Shown here: positions 17,049 to 26,288 of the stretch, one piece after another
How the letters are laid out: each line of letters starts with the position of its first letter
Position numbering within the stretch: position 1 is the first letter of the stretch
NCBI RefSeq assembly: GCF_004364325.1
Contig: NZ_SOCP01000005.1
Location: forward strand, 496,001-560,000
Reading direction: 5' to 3'
DNA: 64,000 nucleotides
Source of the DNA: Actinophytocola oryzae
GTDB lineage: Bacteria > Actinomycetota > Actinomycetes > Mycobacteriales > Pseudonocardiaceae
Notes under the pieces: model-generated
Database searches by the model: none
What the model saw: only the letters and a program-made list of their open reading frames with translations
What the model was told of the DNA's origin: nothing
Translations under genes and position numbers: made by a program

Positions 17049-17738
17049 GTGACGAACATGGACGTCTGCGTCGTCGCCTGCGCCGAGCTGTTCCGCGGCG
17101 ACGGTGAGATCCTGGCCAGCCCCATGGGTTTGGTCCCCGCACTCGGCGCGCGGCTCGCCAGGCTGAGCTTCGAGCCGGACCTCCTGCTGTCCGACGGCGA
17201 GGCCACCCTGCTGACCGGCGACGGCGTCGCGGAAGGCTGGCTGCCCTACCGCGCGGTGTTCGACGTGGTCGCGCACGGGCGCAGGCACGTCGTGATGGGT
17301 GCCAACCAGATCGACCGCTACGGCAACCAGAACATCTCGTGCATCGGCCCCCACGCCGCGCCGAAGCGGCAGCTCCTCGGGGTCCGGGGCGCGCCGGGCA
17401 ACACCGTCAACCACCGGACCAGCTACTGGGTGCCGAGGCACTCGCCCCGGGTGTTCGTGCCGACCGTGGACTTCGTGGCCGGCGTCGGCTACCACCGGGG
17501 CGGCGGCGCGTTCCACGACGTGTACCGGGTCGTGACCGACCTGTGCGTACTGGACTTCGGCGGCCCGTCCCACGCGATGCGCCTGCTGTCCGTGCATCCC
17601 GGTGTCTCGGTCGACGACGTCGTCGAGCAGACCGGGTTCCCGCTCGTCGTCGAGGACCCTGGCGTGACACGGACCCCGACCGACGACGAGCTGGCCCTGC
17701 TGTCCACACTGGACCCGACCGGCGCGCGGAACGCCTGA
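17049..17738 (+). CDS. ipdB: IpdB, beta subunit of the steroid ring C hydrolase
   Basis: 229 residues of CoA-transferase beta fold, with GDGEILASPMGLVPALGARLAR near the N terminus, HVVMGANQIDRYGNQNIS in the middle and VHPGVSVDDVVEQTGFPL near the C terminus. It lacks the catalytic Glu motif of true CoA transferases, as expected for IpdB. GTG start 17049, directly after the third repeat's GGGGGAGGCGGC sequence. Normally ipdA and ipdB are adjacent; here they are 359 bp apart. The stop overlaps the ipdC start (TGATG). Confidence 0.9.
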   Translation: MTNMDVCVVACAELFRGDGEILASPMGLVPALGARLARLSFEPDLLLSDGEATLLTGDGVAEGWLPYRAVFDVVAHGRRHVVMGANQIDRYGNQNISCIGPHAAPKRQLLGVRGAPGNTVNHRTSYWVPRHSPRVFVPTVDFVAGVGYHRGGGAFHDVYRVVTDLCVLDFGGPSHAMRLLSVHPGVSVDDVVEQTGFPLVVEDPGVTRTPTDDELALLSTLDPTGARNA

Positions 17739-18781
17739 TGGAGACCGCGCTGACGAGGCTCGTCGGGGTCCGCCACCCCGTGGTGCAGACCGGGATGGGC
17801 TGGGTCGCCGGGCCGCGGCTCGTGTCGGCGGTCGCGAACGCGGGGGGCCTTGGCATCCTCGCGTCGGCGACGATGACCTACGACGAGCTGAAGTCGGCGG
17901 TCGAGGAGGTCAGGGCCAGGACGGACAGGCCGTTCGGTGTGAACCTCCGCGCGGACGCAGCCGACGCCGCCGACCGCGCCGAACTGCTGATCTCGGCCGG
18001 GGTCAGGGTCGCGTCGTTCGCGCTGGCGCCGTCGCGGGAGCTGATCGCGACGCTCAAGGACGCCGGGGTCGTGGTCATCCCGTCGATCGGGGCGGTCCGG
18101 CACGCGGAGAAGGTCGCCGGGTGGGGCGCGGACGCGGTGATGGTGCAGGGCGGCGAGGGCGGCGGCCACACCGGCCAGGTCGCGACGACCGTGCTGTTGC
18201 CGTCGGTGGTCGACGCCGTGGACATCCCGGTCATCGCGGCGGGTGGGTTCTTCGACGGCCGGGGTCTCGCCGCCGCGCTCGCGTACGGGGCGGCCGGGAT
18301 CGGCATGGGCACGAGGTTCCTGCTCACCGAGGAGAGCACGGTGCCGCGGGCGGTCAAGGACGCCTACCTGGCGAGCGGTCTGACCGACACGGTCGTGACG
18401 ACCCGCGTCGACGGCATGCCGCACCGGGTCCTGCGCACGGACCTGGTGTCGGCACTGGAGAACGCGGGCTCGGCCAGGGGGCTTCTGCGTGCGGTGCGCA
18501 ATGCCGCACGGTTCCGGAGCCTGACGAACCTGTCGTGGGCCGCGATGGCGCGTGAGGGACTGGCCATGCGGCGCAACCACAAGCTCACGTGGTCACAACT
18601 GGTCATGGCCGCCAACACGCCGATGCTCCTGCGCGAGGGCCTGGTCAACGGCAGTACCGAGGCGGGCGTGCTGGCGTCGGGTCAGGTCGTCGGCGCGCTG
18701 CGGGACCTGCCGACGTGCGAGGAGCTGATCACCCGCGTCGTCCGTGAGGCAGGCGAGATCATCGGCGGCCTGCCCCGGTAA
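17738..18781 (+). CDS. ipdC: IpdC, FMN-dependent nitronate-monooxygenase-like oxidoreductase
   Basis: A 347-residue TIM-barrel flavoprotein. It starts METALTRLVGVRHPVVQTGM, has the FMN-binding GADAVMVQGGEGGGHTG near 128-144 and PVIAAGGFFDGRG/GIGMGTRFL in the phosphate-binding half. It matches Rv3553 (IpdC), which follows ipdAB in mycobacteria and acts on 5-OH-HIC-CoA-type intermediates during C/D-ring degradation; the exact reaction is not evident from sequence. Last gene of the fadA5-echA20-ipdABC unit. Confidence 0.87.
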   Translation: METALTRLVGVRHPVVQTGMGWVAGPRLVSAVANAGGLGILASATMTYDELKSAVEEVRARTDRPFGVNLRADAADAADRAELLISAGVRVASFALAPSRELIATLKDAGVVVIPSIGAVRHAEKVAGWGADAVMVQGGEGGGHTGQVATTVLLPSVVDAVDIPVIAAGGFFDGRGLAAALAYGAAGIGMGTRFLLTEESTVPRAVKDAYLASGLTDTVVTTRVDGMPHRVLRTDLVSALENAGSARGLLRAVRNAARFRSLTNLSWAAMAREGLAMRRNHKLTWSQLVMAANTPMLLREGLVNGSTEAGVLASGQVVGALRDLPTCEELITRVVREAGEIIGGLPR

Positions 18782-18844
18782 ACCGGGTGCCGCCTGCCGC
18801 CGGACGATCTACCGTGATCCCGGCGGCGAGCGGAGGAGCGGATC

Positions 18845-20488
18845 ATGCGGGTGCACTATCCCCGTACGTCGCACCTGCCCTGGTCACCCGGTGCGTCGTC
18901 GGACGACGTGCGGACGACCGACCTGTCCGGCCTCGCCGGGCGCGAGGTCGTGGTCACCGAGAAGCTCGACGGCGAGAACACCACCCTGTACGCGGACGGA
19001 CTGCACGCCCGGTCGCTCGACTCGGCGCACCACCCGTCCCGTGCGTGGGTGAAGTCGTTGCAGGGCCTCGTCGGACCGTCGATCCCGGCAGGCTGGCGGG
19101 TGTGCGGGGAGAACCTCTACGCACGGCATTCCCTGGCCTACCACGACCTCGACAGCTGGTTCTCCGCGTTCTCGGTGTGGGACGGCGACTTCTGCCTCGA
19201 CTGGGACGCGACCGTGCGGTTCTGCGCGGACCGCGGTCTGCCGACGCCGCCCGTGCTGTGGCGCGGGGTGTTCGACGAGAAGGCGTTGCGTGGCCTGCGG
19301 TTGGACCTCACCCGGCAGGAAGGCTTCGTGGTGCGGGCAGTCGCGGGGTTCACGCGTGACGAGTTCTCGGCGCGGGTCGCGAAGTGGGTGCGGCGCGGGC
19401 ACGTCCAGACCGATCAGCACTGGATGCAGGCGCCGGTCGTGGTCAACGGGCGCGGTGCCGCCGCGGCGCTGTGGGACGTGCGGGCGGGTTTCCCGGTCGA
19501 TGTGCCTGCGCTGCTGGCCGCAGTCGACATGCGGTCCACGAACGACCTCACGCGGCTCGACCTGCTCGGCCGCACGGGCGACGCGCGGCTGGCCGGCGTG
19601 CTCGCCACGCTCCTCCACGCCTGCCCCCGGCCGAGGGTCATGGCCCGGCTGGCACGACTCGGACTGCCGCTGGCCCGCCGCGTCGCCGATCTCGTCGGAC
19701 TGCATCCGTTGCTGTACCGGGACTTCCCGGACGAGGCACGCCGCGCCGGACTGACCCGGCTGGCGATGGCGACGGACCTGGGGGTGCTGCACGCGGTGGC
19801 GGCGGCCGTCGGCGACACCCAGGCCGTCGAGTGGTCCCGGATGCACGCCGAGGAGGCCGGGTTGCTCGGGCCGGACCCGTGGCGGCCACTGCGGGACGCG
19901 CTGACCGACCTTGCGCCGGGTGACGTCCGCGACCGGTGCTTCGCCGAGGCGCGCACGGCCCTGGCGGACGGGCGCCTCCACAGCCCGGAGGAGGTACCCG
20001 CTGCCACCTGGCGGTGGCGGGCAGGCGACTTCCCCCGGCTCATCGTCCTGGTCGGCCCGGCAGGCAGCGGCAAGAGCACGTTCGTCACAGGTCAGGAGGT
20101 CGATGACGTGGTGTCGATGGACGCGTTGCGGGACTCGGGCGACCAGCGGGCCAACCCCGCCGTGCTGCGGGAGGCGCTCGGCCGGCTCGACAGGGCACTG
20201 GCACGCGGCGGCACCGTCGTGTGGGACGCGACCGCGCTCAACCGGCACCAGCGCTCGACCGTCGCGACGGTGGCCGCCGGCCGGAACGCCCTGGTCACGC
20301 ATGCCGTCGTGGTCGTCGAGGAAGAGGAGGCCGCGCGCCGCAACGCCGCCAGGTCCCACCCGGTGCCGCCTGCGGTCCTGTCCGCGCAGTTCGCCCGGTT
20401 CGTCCCGCCCTACCCCGGTGAGGCCCACCGGACCTGGTACGTCGGCGCCGCGGGCACGGTCGAGGATGTCGACGATGCGCACGAGTGA
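18845..20488 (+). CDS. RNA ligase fused to polynucleotide 5'-kinase
   Basis: 547 residues. Residues 1-190 are an Rnl2-like RNA ligase: motif I EKLDGEN with the adenylated Lys40, FSVWDG at 109-114, motif IV EGFVVR at 159-164 and AKWVRR at 179-184. Residues 240-395 are helical with no motif I can name. Residues 400-547 are a P-loop kinase: Walker A GPAGSGKST near 404-412, VSMDALRD with the likely catalytic Asp near 426, and WDATALNRHQRS near 460. The fusion predicts phosphorylation of 5'-OH ends and sealing of broken RNA. GGAGGAG precedes the ATG. The stop overlaps the next gene, with which it forms a two-gene repair operon. Confidence 0.85.
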   Translation: MRVHYPRTSHLPWSPGASSDDVRTTDLSGLAGREVVVTEKLDGENTTLYADGLHARSLDSAHHPSRAWVKSLQGLVGPSIPAGWRVCGENLYARHSLAYHDLDSWFSAFSVWDGDFCLDWDATVRFCADRGLPTPPVLWRGVFDEKALRGLRLDLTRQEGFVVRAVAGFTRDEFSARVAKWVRRGHVQTDQHWMQAPVVVNGRGAAAALWDVRAGFPVDVPALLAAVDMRSTNDLTRLDLLGRTGDARLAGVLATLLHACPRPRVMARLARLGLPLARRVADLVGLHPLLYRDFPDEARRAGLTRLAMATDLGVLHAVAAAVGDTQAVEWSRMHAEEAGLLGPDPWRPLRDALTDLAPGDVRDRCFAEARTALADGRLHSPEEVPAATWRWRAGDFPRLIVLVGPAGSGKSTFVTGQEVDDVVSMDALRDSGDQRANPAVLREALGRLDRALARGGTVVWDATALNRHQRSTVATVAAGRNALVTHAVVVVEEEEAARRNAARSHPVPPAVLSAQFARFVPPYPGEAHRTWYVGAAGTVEDVDDAHE

Positions 20489-22973
20489 GGAGATCTACCA
20501 CCGCGTCCGCTGGGACCCGCGCTTCGACCCGGCGCGGTTCACGCTGGGCATCCTCGTGCGTGGCGCACCGCCGAAGCGGCTGCCGCTGCCCTCGTTCGTG
20601 CCGGGCGGCGACGTTCCGTGGCACCGAGTGCTGTTCATCGAGGCCGACGGCGAGGTGGTGTGGGACCGGGCCACCGGGGTGGACCGCCTCGACGAGACGC
20701 ACGCCGGACGCGGTTCGGCCGTGTTGCCGTCCTTCTTCACCACGCGGCAAGTGCACGGCGACGCCTCGGGAGTGCCAGGCTTCCAGCTGCGAGTACTGAC
20801 GTGGAACACGTTGTGGGACCGCTTCGACAGCGACCTCATTGACACCGCGAGCCGCAGGCCCCTGCTCGTCGAGGCGTTGGCACGCTCGAACGCGGACGTC
20901 ATCGCGCTGCAGGAGGTCGAACCGGCCCTCTACGACATGGTGGCGCTCGACGGCTACACCATCACCAGCGGCGCGGATGTCGACGAGCACGGGTTGGTGC
21001 TGCTGTCCCGCCTGCCGGTGCTGGCGGCGGGACACCACGCGTTGAGCGCGCACAAGGGCGTCGCGGCGATGGTGGTGCGCACGGCGGCGGGCCCGGTCGC
21101 CGTGCTGGCCACGCACCTGACGAGCGACCACCACCCGTACGGCCCGGCGCGACGCGTCGACGAGCTGAGGCAGCTGGCCGTGGGCCTCGCGGACCTCGAC
21201 CACCCGCTGGTGCTGGTGGGTGACTTCAACGGCGGCGCGGTCGAGGACCTGGGCCTGGCCGACGCGTGGACCGTGGTCCACGACGACGAGACGCCGACGT
21301 TCGACCCGCCGAGGAACCCCCTGGCGGCCGTGTCGTCGCTGACGGGCCGGGCGTTCCGGCTCGACCGCGTACTGGTCCGGGGCGTACGCCCGGTCGCGGC
21401 GGCGCTGCTGGGCACCGAGCCGCCGTTCGTCTCGGACCACTACGGCGTGGCGGCGACCGTGGACCTGGCCCCGCACACCGAGGTGCTGGACGAGGCCCCG
21501 ACCACGCGGACGGCGGTGGCGTGGCTGCCGCCCGAGGACCTGTGGCCCGCGCTGAACGAGGTCAGGGCGGCACACGACCCGGCTCACGACCGGTGGCCCC
21601 CACACGTCAACGTGCTGTTCGGCTTCGTGCCGGAGTCGTCGTTCGAGCGGGCGGTGCCGCTGCTGGCGTCGGCCGCGGCGTCGGTGCCGCCGTTCCCGGT
21701 CCGGCTGGCCGAGGTCCGCCGGTTCGACCACGGGACGGTGTGGCTGGACCCGGCCGCCGACCCGACGTCGTGGACCGCGCTGCGGCAGGCCCTGGTGGAC
21801 CGGTTCCCCCAGTGCGCTGGCCGCTTCACGCCCCACCTGACCGTGGGCCGGGACGTGGCGGCGGTGGACCTGCCGCCCATGTCCGCCACAGTCGGTCGGC
21901 TGGTGGTGCTGTCCCGTCGCGGCACCGAGCCCATGCGCCCCCGCATGACGGTCGACCTCGGCACGGGCGCGGTGCGCGGCATCCGGGAAGCGCCCCCACC
22001 GCCTGCGACGACACGGGCCAGCGTGGCGGGTGTGCTCGCACGGGTCGGCGCCGCGGTGCCGGACGGGGTCGTGCACGTCGTCGGGTCGCGGCGGATGGGC
22101 TGCGATCGGGACGGCGCCGACCTCGACCTCGTGGCCGTGCTGCCTGGTGAGGTGGATCTCGGGCGGATCCAGGTGTCCGGTGCGGAGCGGGTTCGGCGGG
22201 TGACGGGCGCGCGGGTGCCAGGGCTGCGGTTCCGGCTCTTCGGCCTGTCGGTCGACCTCACCCTCGCGGGCGAACCGGCCTCCCCCGTCGCGTTGAGCGC
22301 GATCACCGACGCGGAGGCCGTCCTCGCGGCGGTAGCCGACCGGCACGACGCTTTTGCCACCCTGGCAAGGACGGTCAAGGCGTGGGCCGCCGCCCGGGGG
22401 CTCGACTCCGCGCCCCACGGCGGCCTGCCGGGACTCGCCTGGGCCGTGCTCGCCGCACGGACCGTCCGCGAGAACGACGACGCGAGCCTGGCCGACTTCT
22501 TCGGACAGTGGGCCGCCTGGGACTGGCGCGAACCCGTGACGCTGCTGGGCGACGACGTCCCGGCGACCGAGGACGCCATGACGATCATGACGCCGTCCGC
22601 GCCGGTCCGGTCCTGCACCGAGCAGGTCAGCGCCGGCATGCGGGACCTCGTCACCAGCGAGCTGTACGCCGCGTGGGAGACGGTTGAGGACCCACTACCC
22701 GCCACGCCACTGCACCGGCGGCACGCGGCCTGGGCCGTCCTGACCGTCGAGGGCGACGCGGGGCGGTTGCGGGGTCGGGTCCGGGCACTCCTCGACCACC
22801 TGCCGGCCGACGCCCACGCCTGGCCCGCACCCATCGGCCCTGGCCGGTTCGTCATCGGGCTGGGCGCGAACCCACCCGACGCGGACGAGCTGGCCACGGC
22901 CGTCGGGCGGTGGGGCGGCGTGCCGGGCGTACGGGTCGAGCTTGTCGGCAACGGCGACGTGCCGACGCTATGA
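20475..22973 (+). CDS. Multidomain RNA end-processing protein: MJ1316-EEP-2H phosphoesterase-nucleotidyltransferase
   Basis: 832 residues with four modules. Residues 1-90: MJ1316/DUF504-type RNA cyclic-end recognition (VRWDPRFDP, VPGGDVPWHRV, GEVVWDR). Residues 100-330: endonuclease/exonuclease/phosphatase fold with Asn111, Glu147, His214, Asp250 and SDH at 320-322. Residues 345-500: 2H phosphoesterase with His377 and His454 motifs (PHVN, PHLT). Residues 510-832: nucleotidyltransferase with GSRR and Asp549/Asp551, then a poly(A)-polymerase-like helical domain. The set would process 2',3'-cyclic or damaged ends and could add nucleotides before ligation. Start 20475 chosen because GAGG lies 9 nt upstream; 20466 is an in-frame alternative. 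Confidence 0.85.
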   Translation: MRTSEEIYHRVRWDPRFDPARFTLGILVRGAPPKRLPLPSFVPGGDVPWHRVLFIEADGEVVWDRATGVDRLDETHAGRGSAVLPSFFTTRQVHGDASGVPGFQLRVLTWNTLWDRFDSDLIDTASRRPLLVEALARSNADVIALQEVEPALYDMVALDGYTITSGADVDEHGLVLLSRLPVLAAGHHALSAHKGVAAMVVRTAAGPVAVLATHLTSDHHPYGPARRVDELRQLAVGLADLDHPLVLVGDFNGGAVEDLGLADAWTVVHDDETPTFDPPRNPLAAVSSLTGRAFRLDRVLVRGVRPVAAALLGTEPPFVSDHYGVAATVDLAPHTEVLDEAPTTRTAVAWLPPEDLWPALNEVRAAHDPAHDRWPPHVNVLFGFVPESSFERAVPLLASAAASVPPFPVRLAEVRRFDHGTVWLDPAADPTSWTALRQALVDRFPQCAGRFTPHLTVGRDVAAVDLPPMSATVGRLVVLSRRGTEPMRPRMTVDLGTGAVRGIREAPPPPATTRASVAGVLARVGAAVPDGVVHVVGSRRMGCDRDGADLDLVAVLPGEVDLGRIQVSGAERVRRVTGARVPGLRFRLFGLSVDLTLAGEPASPVALSAITDAEAVLAAVADRHDAFATLARTVKAWAAARGLDSAPHGGLPGLAWAVLAARTVRENDDASLADFFGQWAAWDWREPVTLLGDDVPATEDAMTIMTPSAPVRSCTEQVSAGMRDLVTSELYAAWETVEDPLPATPLHRRHAAWAVLTVEGDAGRLRGRVRALLDHLPADAHAWPAPIGPGRFVIGLGANPPDADELATAVGRWGGVPGVRVELVGNGDVPTL

Positions 22974-24341
22974 GAACGCCTTCTCCAGGTCCACCAACGA
23001 GTCCTCCAGCAGACCGAGCAGGCGCTGCAGGTGCGGGACGGTGCCGCGGCAGCCGGTGAGGCCGAACTCCAGGTTGCCCGCGTAGCTCGTCACCGTGATG
23101 TTGAGCGCCTGCCCCTCGTACGGGATGGACAGCGGGTAGACACCCTGCATGCGCGCGCCGTTCCAGTACAGCGGCTTGCGCGGGCCGGGAACGTTCGAGA
23201 TCAGGACGTTGAACGCGGGTGGGGCGACCTTGACCATCCCGGGGATCATGCCGACGGCCAGCGGGATCAGCGGCACCGCAGACAACGCGAGGATCTGCAG
23301 GCGGCTCATGCCGTGGTAGACCGCCTTGCCCCGCAGCATCGAGTCGTGGATGGTCCGCAGCCGGTCACCCGCCTCGGCCTCGGTCGTGGCGAGGTCGCAC
23401 AGGATGATGCCGATGGCGTTGCCGCCGATGGAGGCGTCCGTGCGCAGCGACATCGGGATGGCCGCGACGAGCGGTTTGTCCGGCAGGGCGCCGAGGTCCA
23501 GCAGGTACCTGCGCAGCGCGCCGGAGCACATGGCGAGCATGACGTCGTTCATCGTGGCGCCCGCGGCCTTGCCGACCGCCCTGATCCGGTCGAGCGGCCA
23601 GCCCTGCGCGGCGAAGCGGCGGGCACCGGTGATCGCGACGTTGAACATCGACCTCGGCGCCTGGAACGACAGGGTCGCGGACTGCTCGCGGAACGCCTCG
23701 TTGATGACCTTCGTCGTGGCCGAGCCGAAGCCGCGGACCTCCTGGAACAGGTCCTGCACCGCGCGGACCGGGTCGAAGGCCGCCGACTCCCTGGCGCGGC
23801 CGCCGCCGCTGAACACGTCGGTGCGCACGCGTGGCGACCACGGCGGCCGGACGTCCATGTCCGACGGGTCGTCCGACAGCGACGACTGCATGAGCCGCAG
23901 CGCGGACACGCCGTCGAGCAGTGAGTGGTGCACCTTGGTGTAGGTGGCGAACCTGTTGCCCTGCAAGCCTTCCATCATCGTGAACTCCCACAGGGGACGA
24001 TGGCGGTCGAGCAGGTAGCCGTGCAGGCGGGAGGTCAGCTCGAGCAGCTCGCGGACCCGGCCGGGCCGGGGCAGTCCGGACAGCCGCACGTGGTACTCGA
24101 GGTCGAGCTGCTCGTCGGACGTCCACGCGAACTGGCCGACGGTGCCGACCGGGCCGCGCGGCCTGCGCCGGAACAGCTGGCGCACGTCCACAAGCGACAT
24201 CAGCTGCCGGTGGAAGTCGCTGACGTAGTCGGGGCCCGCGCCCTCGGGCAGCTCGAACAGCTGCAGCCCGCCGACGTGCATGGGGTGCTCGCGGGACTCG
24301 GCGAGCAGGAACATCGAATCCGTCACCGGCATGATGGGCAT
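22968..24341 (-). CDS. Wax ester synthase/diacylglycerol acyltransferase (WS/DGAT)
   Basis: 457 residues. The acyltransferase motif HHSLLDG is at residues 138-144, with PLWEF near 116-120 and the C-terminal NVPGPRKPLYWNGARM typical of actinobacterial Tgs/WS-DGAT enzymes. It esterifies acyl-CoA onto diacylglycerol or long-chain alcohols for storage lipid. AGGAGGTACACG precedes the ATG at 24341. Its 3' end overlaps the convergent RNA-repair gene by 6 bp. Linkage to sterol genes may reflect use of propionyl- and acetyl-CoA from sterols, which is inference. Confidence 0.9.
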   Translation of the reverse strand: MPIMPVTDSMFLLAESREHPMHVGGLQLFELPEGAGPDYVSDFHRQLMSLVDVRQLFRRRPRGPVGTVGQFAWTSDEQLDLEYHVRLSGLPRPGRVRELLELTSRLHGYLLDRHRPLWEFTMMEGLQGNRFATYTKVHHSLLDGVSALRLMQSSLSDDPSDMDVRPPWSPRVRTDVFSGGGRARESAAFDPVRAVQDLFQEVRGFGSATTKVINEAFREQSATLSFQAPRSMFNVAITGARRFAAQGWPLDRIRAVGKAAGATMNDVMLAMCSGALRRYLLDLGALPDKPLVAAIPMSLRTDASIGGNAIGIILCDLATTEAEAGDRLRTIHDSMLRGKAVYHGMSRLQILALSAVPLIPLAVGMIPGMVKVAPPAFNVLISNVPGPRKPLYWNGARMQGVYPLSIPYEGQALNITVTSYAGNLEFGLTGCRGTVPHLQRLLGLLEDSLVDLEKAFS

Positions 24342-24382
24342 CGTGTACCTCCTGCACGCACCCTAGTGCTCCCAAGCGTCCA

Positions 24383-25120
24383 TCACGGATGCCGGCTACT
24401 CACCGCGATGACCTCACCCGTCAAGTAGGACGCGAGGTCGCTTGCCAGGAACAGCATCACGTTGGCGACCTCGAACGGCTCGGCCGAGCGACCGAAGGCC
24501 TCGCGTGCGGTCAGTTCGCGCAGTAGCTCCTCACTCGTCACCTTCGCGAGGTGCTGGTGCATCACGAGACTCGGCGCGACCGCGTTCACCCGGATCCCGT
24601 GTTCGGCCACATCCATTGCGGCACAACGGGTCAACGCCATCACGCCGGCCTTCGCCGCCGCGTAGTGCGCCTGCCCCTCCTGTGCGCGCCAGCCCACCAC
24701 CGAGGCGTTGTTGACCACCGCGCCGCTGCCCTGGGCCACCATCTGCCGCAGCGCGGCGCGGGTGCAGCGGAACGTGCCGTTCAATGTGACGTCCAGGACG
24801 CGGTGCCACTCCTCGTCCGTCATCTCCAGCACCGAGGCCGTGCCGCCGAGACCGGCGTTGTTGATCATCACGTCCAGCCTCCCGTACTCGGCCACCGTGC
24901 TGTCGACCAGCTCCTGGACCTGCTCCTCGACCGTCACGTCGCACGGGATCCCCTTGACGCCGAGGTCGGACGCCGTGGCGGCGAGGCGGCGCTCGTGCCA
25001 GTCGCTCACCACGACCGTCGCGCCCTCCTCCAGCGCGCGACGGGCCACCGAGGAGCCGATGCCCGTGCCTGCCGCGGCTGTCACCACGACCACCTTGTCG
25101 CGCAGCAGGTCGTGCGTCAT
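24383..25120 (-). CDS. ipdF: IpdF, short-chain dehydrogenase of C/D-ring degradation
   Basis: A 245-residue classical SDR: TAAAGTGIG cofactor motif at 14-22, NNAG at 87-90, catalytic Asn114, Ser140, Tyr153 and Lys157. Its stop-start overlap (ATGA) with fadE30 upstream reproduces the M. tuberculosis Rv3559c-Rv3560c order, supporting IpdF, the 5-OH-HIP-CoA dehydrogenase. ATG 25120 was chosen for the overlap; an upstream in-frame stretch is antisense/out-of-frame sequence inside fadE30. Confidence 0.87.
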   Translation of the reverse strand: MTHDLLRDKVVVVTAAAGTGIGSSVARRALEEGATVVVSDWHERRLAATASDLGVKGIPCDVTVEEQVQELVDSTVAEYGRLDVMINNAGLGGTASVLEMTDEEWHRVLDVTLNGTFRCTRAALRQMVAQGSGAVVNNASVVGWRAQEGQAHYAAAKAGVMALTRCAAMDVAEHGIRVNAVAPSLVMHQHLAKVTSEELLRELTAREAFGRSAEPFEVANVMLFLASDLASYLTGEVIAVSSRHP

Positions 25121-26274
25121 GCGCGGGCCTCCCTCGGCAGGCCGAGCACCCGCTCGGCGATGATGTTGCGCTGGATCTCGTTGGAGCCGCCGTAGATCGT
25201 GTCCGCGCGGCTGAACAGCCACAGCCGCTGCCACTCGTCCGCGATGCCGCCCGCCACCATGCCCGCCGCGCCGAGCACCTCCATGGCCAGCTCGCCGAGC
25301 CCTTGGTGCCAGTTCGCCCACACGAGCTTCGTGACCGACGCGCCGTCAGTGGTGCCGATCGTCCGCAACGCGTGCCACCGCATGACGTCCAGGCCGATCC
25401 GCGCCCGCGTCAGCTTCTCGCGCAGGACCGGGTCGTCGAGCACGCCGGTGTCCCGCGCGAGCGTGACCAGGGCGTCCAGCTCACGCCGGAAGCCGACCTG
25501 CTGGCCGAGCGTGGCGGCGCCCCGCTCGAAGCCGAGGGTGGCCATCGCGACCCGCCAGCCACCGCCGACCTCGCCGACGACCAGGTCGGCCGGGGTGCGG
25601 GCGCCGTCGAAGAAGACCTCGTTGAACTCCGACCCACCCGTTAGTTGCTCAATGGGACGGACCGTCACGCCGGACTGGTCCATCGGCACGAGCAGGTAGG
25701 ACAGTCCGTCGTGCCCCCGCCCGCCTCCCCGCCCCTCTCCACGGGGGGTGGTCCGCACGACCGCGAAGCACCATTGGGCCACGTGCGCGAGCGAGGTCCA
25801 CACCTTCTGGCCGGTGATGACCCACTCGTCGCCGTCGCGCACCGCGGAGGTCGACACCGACGCGAGGTCCGAACCGGCGCCCGGCTCCGAGTAGCCCTGG
25901 CACCACAGCTCCTCGACCCGTTTTATCGGCGGCAGGAACCTCGCGCGCTGGGCGTCCGTGCCGAGCGCGATCAGGGTCGGGCCGAGCAGCTCCTCGCCGA
26001 AGTGGCTCACCCGCGCCGGTGCCGCGGCCCGTGCGTACTCCTCGTGGAAGACGACCCGCTCCTCGACCGACGCGCCGCGCCCGCCGTGCTCCTCCGGCCA
26101 GCCGATACACGTCCAGCCTGCCGCCGCGAGATGCCGGTCCCACTCGATCCGCTCGTCGAACGCCTCGTGCTCACGACCGGGCCCACCGAGCCCACGCAAC
26201 GCGGCGAAGTCGCCGGACAGGTTGTCGGCCAACCATTCCCGCACCGTCGCCCGGAACTCCTCAAGGCCCGTCAT
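25117..26274 (-). CDS. fadE30: Acyl-CoA dehydrogenase FadE30
   Basis: 385 residues, the same length as Rv3560c. It has GYSEPGAGSDLASVST at the FAD/substrate region (near 130-145), WVITGQKVWTS, and the C-terminal YGGSNEIQRNIIAERVLGLPRE signature of the family split over its last 25 residues. FadE30 dehydrogenates the propionyl side chain of HIP-CoA, the first beta-oxidation step of the C/D-ring remnant. Divergent from an enoyl-CoA hydratase, with a perfect AAGCAATTGCTT palindrome in the 42-bp gap, and coupled to ipdF downstream. TAGGCT lies 8 nt before the ATG with no ribosome-binding site. Confidence 0.88.
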   Translation of the reverse strand: MTGLEEFRATVREWLADNLSGDFAALRGLGGPGREHEAFDERIEWDRHLAAAGWTCIGWPEEHGGRGASVEERVVFHEEYARAAAPARVSHFGEELLGPTLIALGTDAQRARFLPPIKRVEELWCQGYSEPGAGSDLASVSTSAVRDGDEWVITGQKVWTSLAHVAQWCFAVVRTTPRGEGRGGGRGHDGLSYLLVPMDQSGVTVRPIEQLTGGSEFNEVFFDGARTPADLVVGEVGGGWRVAMATLGFERGAATLGQQVGFRRELDALVTLARDTGVLDDPVLREKLTRARIGLDVMRWHALRTIGTTDGASVTKLVWANWHQGLGELAMEVLGAAGMVAGGIADEWQRLWLFSRADTIYGGSNEIQRNIIAERVLGLPREARA

Positions 26275-26288
26275 GGGGTGTTAGCCTA

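Noticed and set aside
16567..17206. Pro/Arg-rich reverse-strand frames in the ipdA-ipdB repeats
   Set aside because: They are produced by the 122-bp repeat and change frame in every copy because 122 is not divisible by three.
20295..22418. Reverse-strand open frame of 707 codons opposite the RNA-repair gene
   Set aside because: Antisense to a well-supported multidomain protein; His/Arg-rich low-complexity sequence with no motif.
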